From NCBI GenBank assembly GCA_023488835.1, contig JAMDCS010000112.1, positions 1 through 22,117 of the forward strand: DNA of 22,117 nucleotides. The letters run 5' to 3'. The position numbers and the translations under genes are program-made. Below the pieces are notes generated by a model that was given only the letters and a program-made list of their open reading frames with translations, did not search any database and was not told the origin of the DNA. Of the stretch, positions 7,332 through 14,841 are shown piece after piece. The stretch is from Candidatus Bathyarchaeota archaeon (lineage in GTDB: Archaea > Thermoproteota > Bathyarchaeia > Bathyarchaeales > UBA233). Position 1 is the first letter of the stretch. Every line of letters begins with the position of its first letter.

Positions 7332-7928
7332 TTAGCCTATGTCGATTGGTTCGCCTTTAGGTTTGTTTGAGACTTCGGCTTTTGGAAGCACAACTTCTAA
7401 GACACCGTTCTTGTAGCTTGAGTTTGCCTCTTTAACCCTCACTTTCACAGGCAAATCAACTTCTTTGAAGTACTTGTACTGTGGAGTATCAACCGAAATC
7501 GTCAAGGAATCTTCTGTTCCGTGGAGTTTTATGTCGCTTTTTTCTACGCCTGGCAATTCCGCGACCACATGAACGTCATCGTTGGTTTCCATGATGTCAA
7601 CGAGCGGTTCACGTTCCTCCTTAACCTGCGGGGTGCCTTTGAGGCTTTTTTTGATGTTCCCAAACTCTTGGATTTCAGGTTTCCCGTCAGGACCAATCTT
7701 CATGCTGTAACCATACACGAACGGTCCAAGCTCCTTAACTGTGCTGCCGTCTGGCAGTTTGCGTTCCTTAACGTATTCTTTGGGGACTTTGTCTGTGAAG
7801 TTTTTGAGTTCTTCATCCATCATTTTTTCCATTTCACGGAACATGTCATCTATGTTGCCGAAGGGGTCTTTTGAGGGGCTGCGGCGTTTTTTGAACCATT
7901 CAGGGGTATCCTCGTTATCTGAAGACAT
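7332..7928 (-). CDS. Hsp20/alpha-crystallin small heat-shock protein
   Basis: A 198-residue ATP-independent holdase that keeps unfolding proteins soluble. The alpha-crystallin domain covers about residues 105-190: EPLVDIMETNDDVHVVAELPGVEKSDIKL, then YFKEVDLPVKV, and the conserved YKNGVLEVVLPK that ends the domain. The N-terminal arm (about 100 residues) is longer than in minimal archaeal Hsp20s; it is charged and carries FGNIDDMFREMEKMMDEEL, a helix of the sort that drives oligomer assembly. A short C-terminal tail lacks a clear I-x-I, with PIDIG the nearest match. A TATA box lies at 7963-7972 and a GGTGA element precedes the ATG. Confidence 0.9.
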   Translation of the reverse strand: MSSDNEDTPEWFKKRRSPSKDPFGNIDDMFREMEKMMDEELKNFTDKVPKEYVKERKLPDGSTVKELGPFVYGYSMKIGPDGKPEIQEFGNIKKSLKGTPQVKEEREPLVDIMETNDDVHVVAELPGVEKSDIKLHGTEDSLTISVDTPQYKYFKEVDLPVKVRVKEANSSYKNGVLEVVLPKAEVSNKPKGEPIDIG

Positions 7929-7962
7929 ACAGTCACCAACCTTAACCTTGGTTTTTCAATCC

Positions 7963-7972
7963 AATAAATTTA
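7963..7972 (-). promoter_or_regulatory. TATA box for Hsp20
   Basis: The stretch AATAAATTTA is centred about 40 bases upstream of the Hsp20 ATG, which predicts a leader of roughly 12-15 bases. No obvious HSP-specific operator is visible beside it. Confidence 0.45.
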
Positions 7973-8052
7973 TTGTTACAAATGATAGGATTGGATGTTG
8001 CGTTTGTTTTTTCTTAGTAGTTGTGCTGAAATGGTTGCTATACACAACAACA

Positions 8053-8140
8053 ACAACCAGCCGATTGCCCAAAACCTTGCTTTTTGGCCTCTGAGTTTGG
8101 TTTGGGTTGCAGGTTGGTTGTGCAGGCTGCCACAAGCAGC
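8053..8140. other. long imperfect inverted repeat plus short hairpin, candidate structured RNA
   Basis: ACAACCAGCC (8053-8062) can pair with GGTTGGTTGT (8112-8121) with one G-U. After an internal loop, CCCAAAACC pairs with GGTTTGGG with one bulge. A second hairpin, GCTGC-CACAA-GCAGC, follows at 8126-8140. The segment lies in about 770 bases (7929-8695) with no secure gene. It may be a small RNA or only a chance fold; no promoter or T run is placed convincingly around it. Confidence 0.25.
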
Positions 8141-8364
8141 ATGGTAGTGTAATTTTGTGAGCCACATAAGGGCAAAGCGCAAGTAAGTAATGACTTAGCA
8201 TGCGTCTTTTTTTTGTTGTTGCGCTCAGAAACCACATAAGTATATTAGCATTCTTGAGAGGAGTTAAAGTAGCGATTAAGAAGCGCTGAATTGTTTTTTT
8301 TGAGCTTGAATTTTTTCAGGTTCGCAGTTAAGCTGGTTTGGTGACTTAAATTTTGGGGTCTCAA

Positions 8365-8478
8365 ATGAAAGTTGCTGTGAAGCAAGCCTTTGACGCTGTC
8401 GATGCAGTCCTTTTTGAAGCCGCTTTGGTACTCAACGCGGTAGAAACTCAATACAAACAGAAAGAATACGTCAGTTGA
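8365..8478 (+). CDS. possible 37-residue ORF, unknown
   Basis: A short open frame beginning MKVAVKQAFDAVDAVLFEAA that would form one amphipathic helix. GGGG lies six bases before the ATG. No family is recognised, and an overlapping 91-codon frame on the opposite strand looks less protein-like. It may be chance. Confidence 0.22.
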   Translation: MKVAVKQAFDAVDAVLFEAALVLNAVETQYKQKEYVS

Positions 8479-8695
8479 TGTCGCGCAAAAAAGCTTGCCG
8501 CTAAACATTTTAGGGTTCATTTTTTAGTAAACTGCCTATTCTTGGCAACATTTTTCCTTTCTGAGATAGCTTGCTAAATGGATCTTTCTTCGTTAAATTG
8601 TCTTTTCAATGGTAACATCTCAGCAAATGGGTTTTAAAAGTTTAAATGAAGGAAAACAAACTAAAAAGACACGGCTAGAAAAAACGTGGCAATTT

Positions 8696-8804
8696 GCCGG
8701 GGTAGCCTAGCCTGGCTAGGGCGCCAGACTCATAATCTGGAGTGCAAAAGGGGCCATCGCCCTATGCCCAGAAGTCGCGGGCTCGAATCCCGTCCCCGGC
8801 ACCA
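8696..8804 (+). tRNA. elongator tRNA-Met (CAT), intron-containing
   Basis: All arms can be folded: acceptor GCCGGGG (8696-8702) with CCCCGGC (8794-8800); a D arm at 8705-8722; anticodon stem CCAGA/TCTGG with loop CTCATAA and anticodon CAT at 8731-8733; T arm GCGGG-CTCGAAT-CCCGT; discriminator A and an encoded CCA (8802-8804). G1-C72 and the general sequence match archaeal elongator Met rather than the A1-type initiator. A 31-base insertion sits between the anticodon stem and the T arm; removing it gives the standard variable loop AGGTC. A tRNA-Ile2 with a CAT anticodon is the main alternative but fits less well. A/T-rich promoter-like sequence lies at about 8630-8650. Confidence 0.93.
8743..8773 (+). 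other. tRNA intron in the variable loop (between positions 45 and 46)
   Basis: The intron folds into a bulge-helix-bulge substrate. Exon bases CTGG (8737-8740) pair with intron bases CCAG (8768-8771); the 5' bulge is AGT (8741-8743), cut after AG; the 3' bulge is AAG (8772-8774), cut after AA. An inner helix GCA/TGC and a GGGGC-CATC-GCCCT hairpin lie inside. The central 4-bp helix and both 3-base bulges match the archaeal splicing endonuclease motif; the outer helix is weak, so it is a relaxed form. Confidence 0.8.
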
Positions 8805-8893
8805 CTAATTTTCCTGAAAACCTTTTAAGTATTCGAGCCTAAACACGCAATCAATGAGAACTCAAATAAGACTGACTGAAGGGGTCTGAAGAG

Positions 8894-9073
8894 TTGCGTA
8901 AAAAAGTGGAAATTAAATCTGGCGACGAAATGGTTGCCATAACCAAACATGGAATAACTCGGCACATCTCTGTGTGCCCACTAAAAGAAACCGAAGGTTT
9001 GATTACTGGACTTGATACAGAGAATTTACGAGATAAATCCGACCGTATTGATCTTTCTAGAAAGAAGCACTAA
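8894..9073 (+). CDS. 59-residue protein, unknown
   Basis: An open frame starting at TTG 8894, with a GAAGGGG element about ten bases upstream. It encodes a charged, soluble small protein (start LRKKVEIKSGDEMVAITKHG, later VCPLKETEGLITGLDTENL) that ends in a basic RKKH tail. The N-terminal half could form a short beta hairpin; no motif or membrane span is seen. It lies between the tRNA and the acyl-CoA synthetase gene, 54 bases before the latter. No family is recognised. Confidence 0.45.
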   Translation: MRKKVEIKSGDEMVAITKHGITRHISVCPLKETEGLITGLDTENLRDKSDRIDLSRKKH

Positions 9074-9127
9074 GCAATTTATGATAAGGTTTTTACACGT
9101 TCACTCATATGGTAACTCGATAATACC

Positions 9128-10756
9128 TTGCCAGCAAATAGTAAGCCTTGGTTTAGCAAGTGGCCTGCTGATGTGCCAAAGAGCATAAAGTACCCCGCTA
9201 TCCCTCTTCATGGGCTCTTGCAAGAAACCGCTGAAAAATATGAACAAAAGGTTGCCATAGCCTACGGCGGCTGTGAAATTACTTATGCACAACTGGATGT
9301 TCTTTCAAACCAGTTTGCCCATGCCCTCGCCACTTTGGACATTAAGAAGGGTGACCGAGTGGCGCTTTTCCTGCCCAACATCCCCCAGTTTGTTATCGCT
9401 TATTTTGGGGTTCTCAAGGCAGGCGCGGTTGTTACAGCGATCAGCCCCATGCTTCGGGAGCGTGAAGTAGAGTACCAACTTAACGACTCGGGAGCCCAAA
9501 CTATAGTTGCGCTCGATTCGCTCTATCCGATTGTGGAGAAAGTTAGGGAAAAAACCCCGGTAAAAAACGTCATAGTCACGGGCTTAGCTGATTACAGTTC
9601 CGAAACTGTTTCTCCTCCAAGCATTCCAAACACTTTGTCCTTCAAGCAATTAACCAACGAGAGCCCAGACACAGCGCTAAAAGCTAAGATTAATCCAAGT
9701 GAAGATTTAGCTGCGTTGCAGTACACGGGCGGAACCACGGGAACAGCAAAAGGAGCAATGCTAACCCACCAGAACCTCGTCTCAAATGCCATTGCGTTCG
9801 CGGCTTGGATAAAAGGCTCAATAGCCAAAGAAACTTTCCTAACCGTGCTGCCCCTGTTCCACATCTACGGCATGACCACAAGCATGACCGTGCCCATCAG
9901 TTTAGCTGCAAAGATGGTTCTTTTGCCCAAATTTGACCCTGCAAAGGTTTTGGAAACCATACAAAAGCACAAAGTCAACGTTTTCTGCGGCGTCCCAACC
10001 ATGTATTCAGCACTTATCGCCAACCCAGAGCTGGGCAGATACGATTTAACATCCATTCGGGTGTGCATTTCAGGCGCTTCTTCTTTGCCGCCGCAAGTCC
10101 AAAAGAAATTCATGGAAATCACGGGTGGTTTCCTTGCGGAAGGGTACGGATTAACCGAGGCGTCGCCAGTTACGCATTGCACTCCAGTCGATAAGTCTAT
10201 GCGGACGGTCAAGGTGGGCTCCATCGGGTTGCCCCTTCCTGATACAGATGCGCGAATTGTTGATTTAGAGACAGGTGAAAAAACACTCGCGATAGGCGAA
10301 GTAGGCGAGTTAGCCGTGAAGGGTCCTCAGGTGATGAAGGGGTATTGGCAGAAGCCTCGGGAAACCGCTTTGGTGCTGCGCGGCGGGTGGCTACTCACAG
10401 GTGACATCGCACGTATGGATGCGGATGGGTATTTTTACATTACTGACCGCAAAAAAGACCTCATCAAATACAAAGACTACAGCGTCTATCCAAGAGAAAT
10501 CGAAGACGTCCTCTACGAACACCCAGCCGTGAAGCTCTGTGCGGTCGTGGGCAAACCAGACCCAGTTGCCGGCGAGGTTCCAAAGGCTTTCATAGTGCTC
10601 AAAATAGGCGTGGATACCTCGGCTCAGGAAATCATCGCTTTCGTCAACCCTAAAGTGGCGCCCTACAAAGCTATCCGCGAAGTCGAATTCCGAAAAGAAC
10701 TGCCACTCAGTCCAGCAGGCAAAGTTCTGAGGCGAATGCTTCAAGAGAAAATATAA
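9128..10756 (+). CDS. long-chain fatty-acyl-CoA synthetase / AMP-dependent ligase
   Basis: A 542-residue ANL-superfamily enzyme that activates a carboxylic acid with ATP to an acyl-adenylate and transfers it to CoA. Motifs: the phosphate-binding loop TGGTTGTAKGAMLTH near residues 199-213; the A5 motif GYGLTEASP near 340; GWLLTGDIARMDADGYFYITDRKKDLIKY split over A7-A8 near 420-440; the hinge YSVYPREIEDVLYEHP; and the C-terminal catalytic Lys in PLSPAGKVLRR. Length and the tryptophan-rich N terminus (KPWFSKWPADVPKSI) match the FadD-like group in archaea, whose substrates range from medium- to long-chain or aromatic acids. The start is TTG 9128, since a stop lies in frame just upstream. A TATA-like TTTATGATA is near 9078. 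It ends one base before the convergent gene. Confidence 0.9.
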   Translation: MPANSKPWFSKWPADVPKSIKYPAIPLHGLLQETAEKYEQKVAIAYGGCEITYAQLDVLSNQFAHALATLDIKKGDRVALFLPNIPQFVIAYFGVLKAGAVVTAISPMLREREVEYQLNDSGAQTIVALDSLYPIVEKVREKTPVKNVIVTGLADYSSETVSPPSIPNTLSFKQLTNESPDTALKAKINPSEDLAALQYTGGTTGTAKGAMLTHQNLVSNAIAFAAWIKGSIAKETFLTVLPLFHIYGMTTSMTVPISLAAKMVLLPKFDPAKVLETIQKHKVNVFCGVPTMYSALIANPELGRYDLTSIRVCISGASSLPPQVQKKFMEITGGFLAEGYGLTEASPVTHCTPVDKSMRTVKVGSIGLPLPDTDARIVDLETGEKTLAIGEVGELAVKGPQVMKGYWQKPRETALVLRGGWLLTGDIARMDADGYFYITDRKKDLIKYKDYSVYPREIEDVLYEHPAVKLCAVVGKPDPVAGEVPKAFIVLKIGVDTSAQEIIAFVNPKVAPYKAIREVEFRKELPLSPAGKVLRRMLQEKI

Positions 10757-10757
10757 C

Positions 10758-10967
10758 TTACCGATTATTTTTCCAAAGTTTGAATACGACTTTTTCTCCT
10801 ATCCACGCAAAAAACAAAACCACGAAGAAAGGACCCAAAAAGAAGGCAAAAACAAAGTCGTTGTTGGCGGTTGCTGCTTTGCCTAGGACTTCGGGGTAGA
10901 GGGCGATGCCTGCAATGATTAGGGCAGTCGTCAAGAAGAATGCAACAGCAAACGTGACCCATTTCAT
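10758..10967 (-). CDS. small two-span membrane protein, unknown
   Basis: 69 residues from the ATG at 10967 (a TTG at 10973 would add two). There are two hydrophobic spans at about residues 3-24 and 39-60 with a short polar loop (PEVLGKAATANND) and a basic tail (FKLWKNNR), which places the C terminus in the cytoplasm. No family is recognised. Its stop is one base from the stop of the convergent acyl-CoA synthetase, and the gene is divergent from the 40-residue ORF at 11046. Confidence 0.6.
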   Translation of the reverse strand: MKWVTFAVAFFLTTALIIAGIALYPEVLGKAATANNDFVFAFFLGPFFVVLFFAWIGEKVVFKLWKNNR

Positions 10968-11045
10968 GTTCAATCAATTAACGGTTAAAACACAATGATT
11001 TATTTTAAAGCTTATCAATAATTTGTCATATTCTATGGGATTACT

Positions 11046-11168
11046 ATGTCTAAAGTTGAAAACGGCGAGGAAGACGGCTCTCAAAAGACTCGTCGACTAA
11101 AAATGGAAGCGGAAAAACTTGCTATCGATGACACTGTAGCCAGAGCGAAAAGGCGGCATCAACTTTGA
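11046..11168 (+). CDS. 40-residue highly charged protein, unknown
   Basis: A short frame beginning MSKVENGEEDGSQKTRRLKM, followed by a helix-prone stretch (EAEKLAIDDTVARAKRRHQL). It is soluble and rich in Glu, Lys and Arg, with no motif. An A/T-rich TATA-like stretch lies at about 10996-11005. It ends 15 bases before the hypF start and may be its leader cistron. It may not be a real protein. Confidence 0.4.
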   Translation: MSKVENGEEDGSQKTRRLKMEAEKLAIDDTVARAKRRHQL

Positions 11169-11183
11169 AGAGCGCGGCTTAAC

Positions 11184-13466
11184 TTGCGGATTAAATTAAA
11201 TATTACCGGCATCGTTCAGGGCGTCGGTTTCCGCCCCTTCATCTACCGCTTAGCTGTGCGAAACGGTTTGGCGGGGTACGTTCGGAACAGGGGCGACGCG
11301 GGCGTGGAAATCCTACTTGAGGGAGATGCGCAGAAAATCAAGAGTTTCATGCAGGATTTGACGGCTAAAAAACCGCCTTTAGCAAAAATAGACCAAATCA
11401 AAAAAATTGAGCTCTCAGGAAAAAACGAATTCGAAAGCTTTACGATTTACAAGAGCTCTCAACAAGCGGAAACCTCAGGCTCAATCATTCCCCCAGACAT
11501 AGCCATCTGCAACCAATGCCTAAACGAACTGCGCGACCCCAAAGACCCCCGTTTTGAGTATTTCTTTATCACCTGCACCGACTGCGGTCCACGCTTCACC
11601 ATCATCGAACGCCTGCCCTACGACCGAGAAAACACCACCATGCGCGAGTTTCCGCTGTGCGGTTTTTGCCTAAAAGAGTACGATGACCCGTCGAACAGAC
11701 GGTTTCATGCGCAAACCGTAGCGTGTCCAACCTGCGGACCTAAGGCGTATTTGACAACAAACACAGGAGAGCCAGTCCAAACCAAAGACCCTGTTCAGGA
11801 GGCTGGGAAGTTGCTGTCGGAAGGCAATATCCTTGCCGTGAAAGGGTATGGCGGCTTCCATATTGCAGCGTCCGCCATTCTGGAAAAGCCTCTGATTAGG
11901 CTTCGAACCACGAAGCACCGACGCGAAAAACCCTTCGCCATCATGGCAAAAAGCCTTGACGCCGCAAAAGGGTTTGCCGAAGTGGGTTCGAAGGAACAGG
12001 AACTGCTGTCTTCATCCGCACGCCCAGTGGTATTGCTGAATAAAAGCGGAAACTACAATCTTTCACCGCTGGTTGCGCCGAGCCTGCATAACGTCGGTGT
12101 TATGTTGCCCTACACGGGCTTGCACTACATGCTCTTCGACCAAGTGGGCGACGCTACGTTTGTGATGACCAGCGCGAACCCGCCAAACCAACCCATCGTA
12201 AAAGACAACGGGGAAGCCCTCAAAATTCTCGGCGGCACGGTAGATTATTTTCTATTTCATAATCGGGAAATCGCGCACCGCTGTGACGACTCCGTCATGC
12301 GCGTGCATGGGAACCGCCAAGTGTTCCTCAGGCGAAGCCGAGGCTACGCTCCAGCACCGATTCGGCTCAAGGAAAAATCCAAACGCTGCGTCGTTGGCTT
12401 AGGCGGCGAACTAAACAACACCTCCTGTGTCCTTCTTGACGATAAAGCCTTCATCAGCCAGCACATCGGCGACGTCGAAAACATCGAAACCCGCGGTTTC
12501 CTCCAAGAAGCCACAGGTCACCTTCACCGCTTAACCAACTGCCACGCCCAAATGGTGGCTTGCGATTTGCACCCCAAATTCACCACAACCATCCTTGCTA
12601 AAGGGATGGCTGAAGCAGACGATTCACCATTGGTTCAGGTGCAGCATCATCATGCACATGCGGCGGCTTTAATGGCAGAGCACGGCTTGGATGAAGCTGT
12701 CAGCATCGTTTGTGATGGGTATGGCTATGGCTCGAAAGGTGAAGCATGGGGCGGCGAAGTCCTCTTCTGCACGCGCGAATCAGCCCAGTTTAAACGTCTT
12801 GGGCATTTGGAACCTCAGCCGTTGCTGGGCGGAGACTTAGCGAGCCGTTACCCCGTACGGATGGCGGCTGGAATGCTCTCTAAAGCAGGCATAAACGTCG
12901 AAGGTTGGCTGATTCAAAACAGCGGGCATTTGCCTCACGGAAAAACAGAAGCCAAACTAATCCTAAACCAACTAAAAAAAGGCACAGGCACCATGGAAAC
13001 GACGAGTTGCGGGCGGGTTCTGGATGCGGTTGCCGCGGTTTTAGGGGTTTGTTTCGAGCGCAGCTATGAGGGTGAGTCTGCCATGAAACTTGAATCAGCA
13101 GCCTTAGCTGGCAAGGACACTTTGGGGCTTGAGCCCAAGTTGCAGGGGGCTGTTTTGGATACTTCCTGCCTGATGGGAGCAATTTTTGGCAGTTTGGGTA
13201 GGGTTTCTACTGCAGATTTAGCTTATTCTGCTCACGCTTACTTGGCAAAAGGCTTGGCGTCTTTGGCAGAGCAAAAAGCCGCCGAGCAAGGCGTAAAAGA
13301 CGTGGGTTTCTCTGGGGGTGCCGCCTGCAACCAAATACTCGCCCAGCTAATGCGTGAAACCGTCGAGCATGCAGGGCTGCGGTTTTTTGTTCATGAAGCG
13401 GTGCCAGCAGGCGACGGAGGAGTCTCGTTTGGTCAAGCAGTTGTTGCTGGGTTTTCACGGTTTTAG
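11184..13466 (+). CDS. hypF: carbamoyltransferase HypF
   Basis: A 760-residue enzyme that uses carbamoyl phosphate and ATP to place a carbamoyl group on the C-terminal Cys of HypE, the first step in making the cyanide ligands of [NiFe] hydrogenases. Domains in order: acylphosphatase-like (residues 1-85, with GIVQGVGFRPFIYRLA); two zinc fingers (about 108-185: CNQC, CTDC, CGFC, CPTC); a YrdC-like domain (about 200-380, with KGYGGFHIA, RREKPFA and TSANPPNQP); and a Kae1-like C-terminal domain with the VQHHHAHAAALMAEHG metal site near 486 and GFSGGAACNQIL near 710. All key residues seem present and the length is normal. The start is TTG 11184, directly before the acylphosphatase strand. hypC follows after 48 bases. 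Confidence 0.96.
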   Translation: MRIKLNITGIVQGVGFRPFIYRLAVRNGLAGYVRNRGDAGVEILLEGDAQKIKSFMQDLTAKKPPLAKIDQIKKIELSGKNEFESFTIYKSSQQAETSGSIIPPDIAICNQCLNELRDPKDPRFEYFFITCTDCGPRFTIIERLPYDRENTTMREFPLCGFCLKEYDDPSNRRFHAQTVACPTCGPKAYLTTNTGEPVQTKDPVQEAGKLLSEGNILAVKGYGGFHIAASAILEKPLIRLRTTKHRREKPFAIMAKSLDAAKGFAEVGSKEQELLSSSARPVVLLNKSGNYNLSPLVAPSLHNVGVMLPYTGLHYMLFDQVGDATFVMTSANPPNQPIVKDNGEALKILGGTVDYFLFHNREIAHRCDDSVMRVHGNRQVFLRRSRGYAPAPIRLKEKSKRCVVGLGGELNNTSCVLLDDKAFISQHIGDVENIETRGFLQEATGHLHRLTNCHAQMVACDLHPKFTTTILAKGMAEADDSPLVQVQHHHAHAAALMAEHGLDEAVSIVCDGYGYGSKGEAWGGEVLFCTRESAQFKRLGHLEPQPLLGGDLASRYPVRMAAGMLSKAGINVEGWLIQNSGHLPHGKTEAKLILNQLKKGTGTMETTSCGRVLDAVAAVLGVCFERSYEGESAMKLESAALAGKDTLGLEPKLQGAVLDTSCLMGAIFGSLGRVSTADLAYSAHAYLAKGLASLAEQKAAEQGVKDVGFSGGAACNQILAQLMRETVEHAGLRFFVHEAVPAGDGGVSFGQAVVAGFSRF

Positions 13467-13514
13467 ACCAATCTGTTTTTATCGCCGTTTAAAGCGTTTT
13501 AATAACTGATTAGT

Positions 13515-13736
13515 ATGTGTTTAGCGATTCCAGCAAAAATAATGAGCTTAGACGGCACCAAAGCCCATGTGGATTTCGGAGGCGTTTTGCGCGAGGTTAA
13601 CGTGTCGCTTGTAGAGGCTAAAGTAGGCGAGTACGTGCTGGTTCATGCGGGCTACGCGATTCAGGTTTTAGAAGAAAAAGAAGCCTTAGAAACCCTCAGC
13701 CTTTGGAATGACGTCTTGGCTTCTGCTGGAGAATAA
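13515..13736 (+). CDS. hypC: hydrogenase maturation chaperone HypC
   Basis: A 73-residue HypC/HupF family chaperone. The N terminus MCLAIPAKIM contains the essential Cys2, exposed after Met removal, which helps to carry the Fe(CN)2CO group to the large-subunit precursor with HypD. The OB-like core (HVDFGGVLREVNVSL, GEYVLVHAGYAIQVL) is complete. It lies between hypF and hypD as in many archaeal clusters; spacing to hypD is short and co-transcription is likely. Confidence 0.95.
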   Translation: MCLAIPAKIMSLDGTKAHVDFGGVLREVNVSLVEAKVGEYVLVHAGYAIQVLEEKEALETLSLWNDVLASAGE

Positions 13737-13752
13737 GTGGCAAGTTGAGATT

Positions 13753-14841
13753 ATGGCGCAAAACCTGAAGTTCCGAAACCCCGAGCTGGCACATAGCATA
13801 GCCCAGAAAATCAAGGCTGTGGCGCCGAAAAAGGGGCAAGTCAAGTTTTGTCATGTTTGCGGAACCCACGAATGGACCATAACCCATTTTGGTTTGCGCA
13901 GTTTGTTGCCTGAGAATGTTGAAGTCATCGCTGGACCCGGATGCCCCGTCTGCATTGTGCCTGCGGCTGAAATCGACGAGGCAGTGCAATTAGCCCAAAA
14001 AGGCATCGTGGTAACGTGCTTTGGCGATGTTTTGCGTGTGCCAGGCAGCCAATCTTCGCTCTTGGAAGCTAAAGCGGCTGGCGCTGACGTCCGAATCGTA
14101 TATGCGGTCTCAGACGCGGTTGAAATGGCTAAACGTGGACCTGAAAAAGAGTTTGTGTTTTCAGCCGTCGGATTCGAAACCACCGCCCCAATCACAGCCC
14201 TTGAAGCGCTCGGCGATTTGCCCAAAAACTTCAGCTTTCTAGTTTCTCACCGTTTAATTCCGCCCGCCATGGAGCTTTTGCTCGGCGTTGGCGACTTACA
14301 GATTGACGGGTTCATCGCGCCTGGACACGTAAGCGCAATCATAGGCTTAAAACCCTACGAGCTGTTTACCCGTGTTTATAGGATGCCCACGGTTGTGGCT
14401 GGCTTTGAGCCCAACGACGTTTTGATGGGAATCTACATGCTTCTAAAACAGGTCAGCGAAAGCGACGCGCGGCTGGAGAATGAGTATTCGCGTGTGGTTA
14501 AGCCTGAAGGCAACGTAAAGGCGCAGGAAATGATGAAAAAAGCCTTCGCCGTCACTGCGGGAAACTGGCGCGGCATCGGAAGACTCCCCGACTCAGCACT
14601 GCAACTGCGAGAATCACTTAAACAGTTTGACGCACGTGAAAAGTTTGGGGTTCATGTGGAGCAGGGCAAAGACATCCTCCTCGGGTGCGAGTGCCACCTT
14701 GTCATCATCGGAAAAATCAAACCCAAAGAATGCCCCATGTTTATGAAAGCCTGCACCCCCGCAAAACCCGTTGGTGCCTGCATGGTCAGCAGCGAAGGAA
14801 CCTGCCGCGTCTGGGCAAAAAACGTTGCAGTTTTGGGTTAG
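13753..14841 (+). CDS. hypD: Fe-S protein HypD, hydrogenase Fe(CN)2CO assembly
   Basis: A 362-residue scaffold that, with HypC, holds iron while cyanide from HypE and CO are added. Conserved blocks: CHVCGTHE near residue 32, GPGCPVC near 60, VGFETTAP, FIAPGHVSAIIG and EPNDVLMGIYML. The C-terminal Cys-rich domain (GCECHLVIIGKIKPKEC, ACTPAKPVGACMVSSEGTC) ligates a [4Fe-4S] cluster. A longer frame opens at 13708 and would overlap hypC by 29 bases; the ATG at 13753 puts the start right after hypC and just before the family's conserved N terminus, so I use it. The stop codon overlaps that of the convergent hypE by four bases. Confidence 0.95.
   Translation: MAQNLKFRNPELAHSIAQKIKAVAPKKGQVKFCHVCGTHEWTITHFGLRSLLPENVEVIAGPGCPVCIVPAAEIDEAVQLAQKGIVVTCFGDVLRVPGSQSSLLEAKAAGADVRIVYAVSDAVEMAKRGPEKEFVFSAVGFETTAPITALEALGDLPKNFSFLVSHRLIPPAMELLLGVGDLQIDGFIAPGHVSAIIGLKPYELFTRVYRMPTVVAGFEPNDVLMGIYMLLKQVSESDARLENEYSRVVKPEGNVKAQEMMKKAFAVTAGNWRGIGRLPDSALQLRESLKQFDAREKFGVHVEQGKDILLGCECHLVIIGKIKPKECPMFMKACTPAKPVGACMVSSEGTCRVWAKNVAVLG

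Noticed and set aside
7956..8237. Three overlapping minus-strand frames of 65-93 codons in the gap after Hsp20
   Set aside because: Low-complexity Leu/Val/Cys and Thr/Asn runs translated from CAA and GTT repeats; no start context and mutually overlapping in different frames.
8245..8520. 91-codon minus-strand frame
   Set aside because: Composition is not protein-like (Phe/Ser/Asn/Lys patches from A/T-rich DNA) and no ribosome site is seen.
9128..9135. Possible programmed frameshift or upstream start for the acyl-CoA synthetase
   Set aside because: An in-frame stop lies at 9113 and the TTG start gives the usual family N terminus, so no recoding is needed.
13207..13458. 83-codon minus-strand frame inside hypF
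   Set aside because: Arg/Leu/Pro-rich shadow of the Kae1-like domain of HypF.
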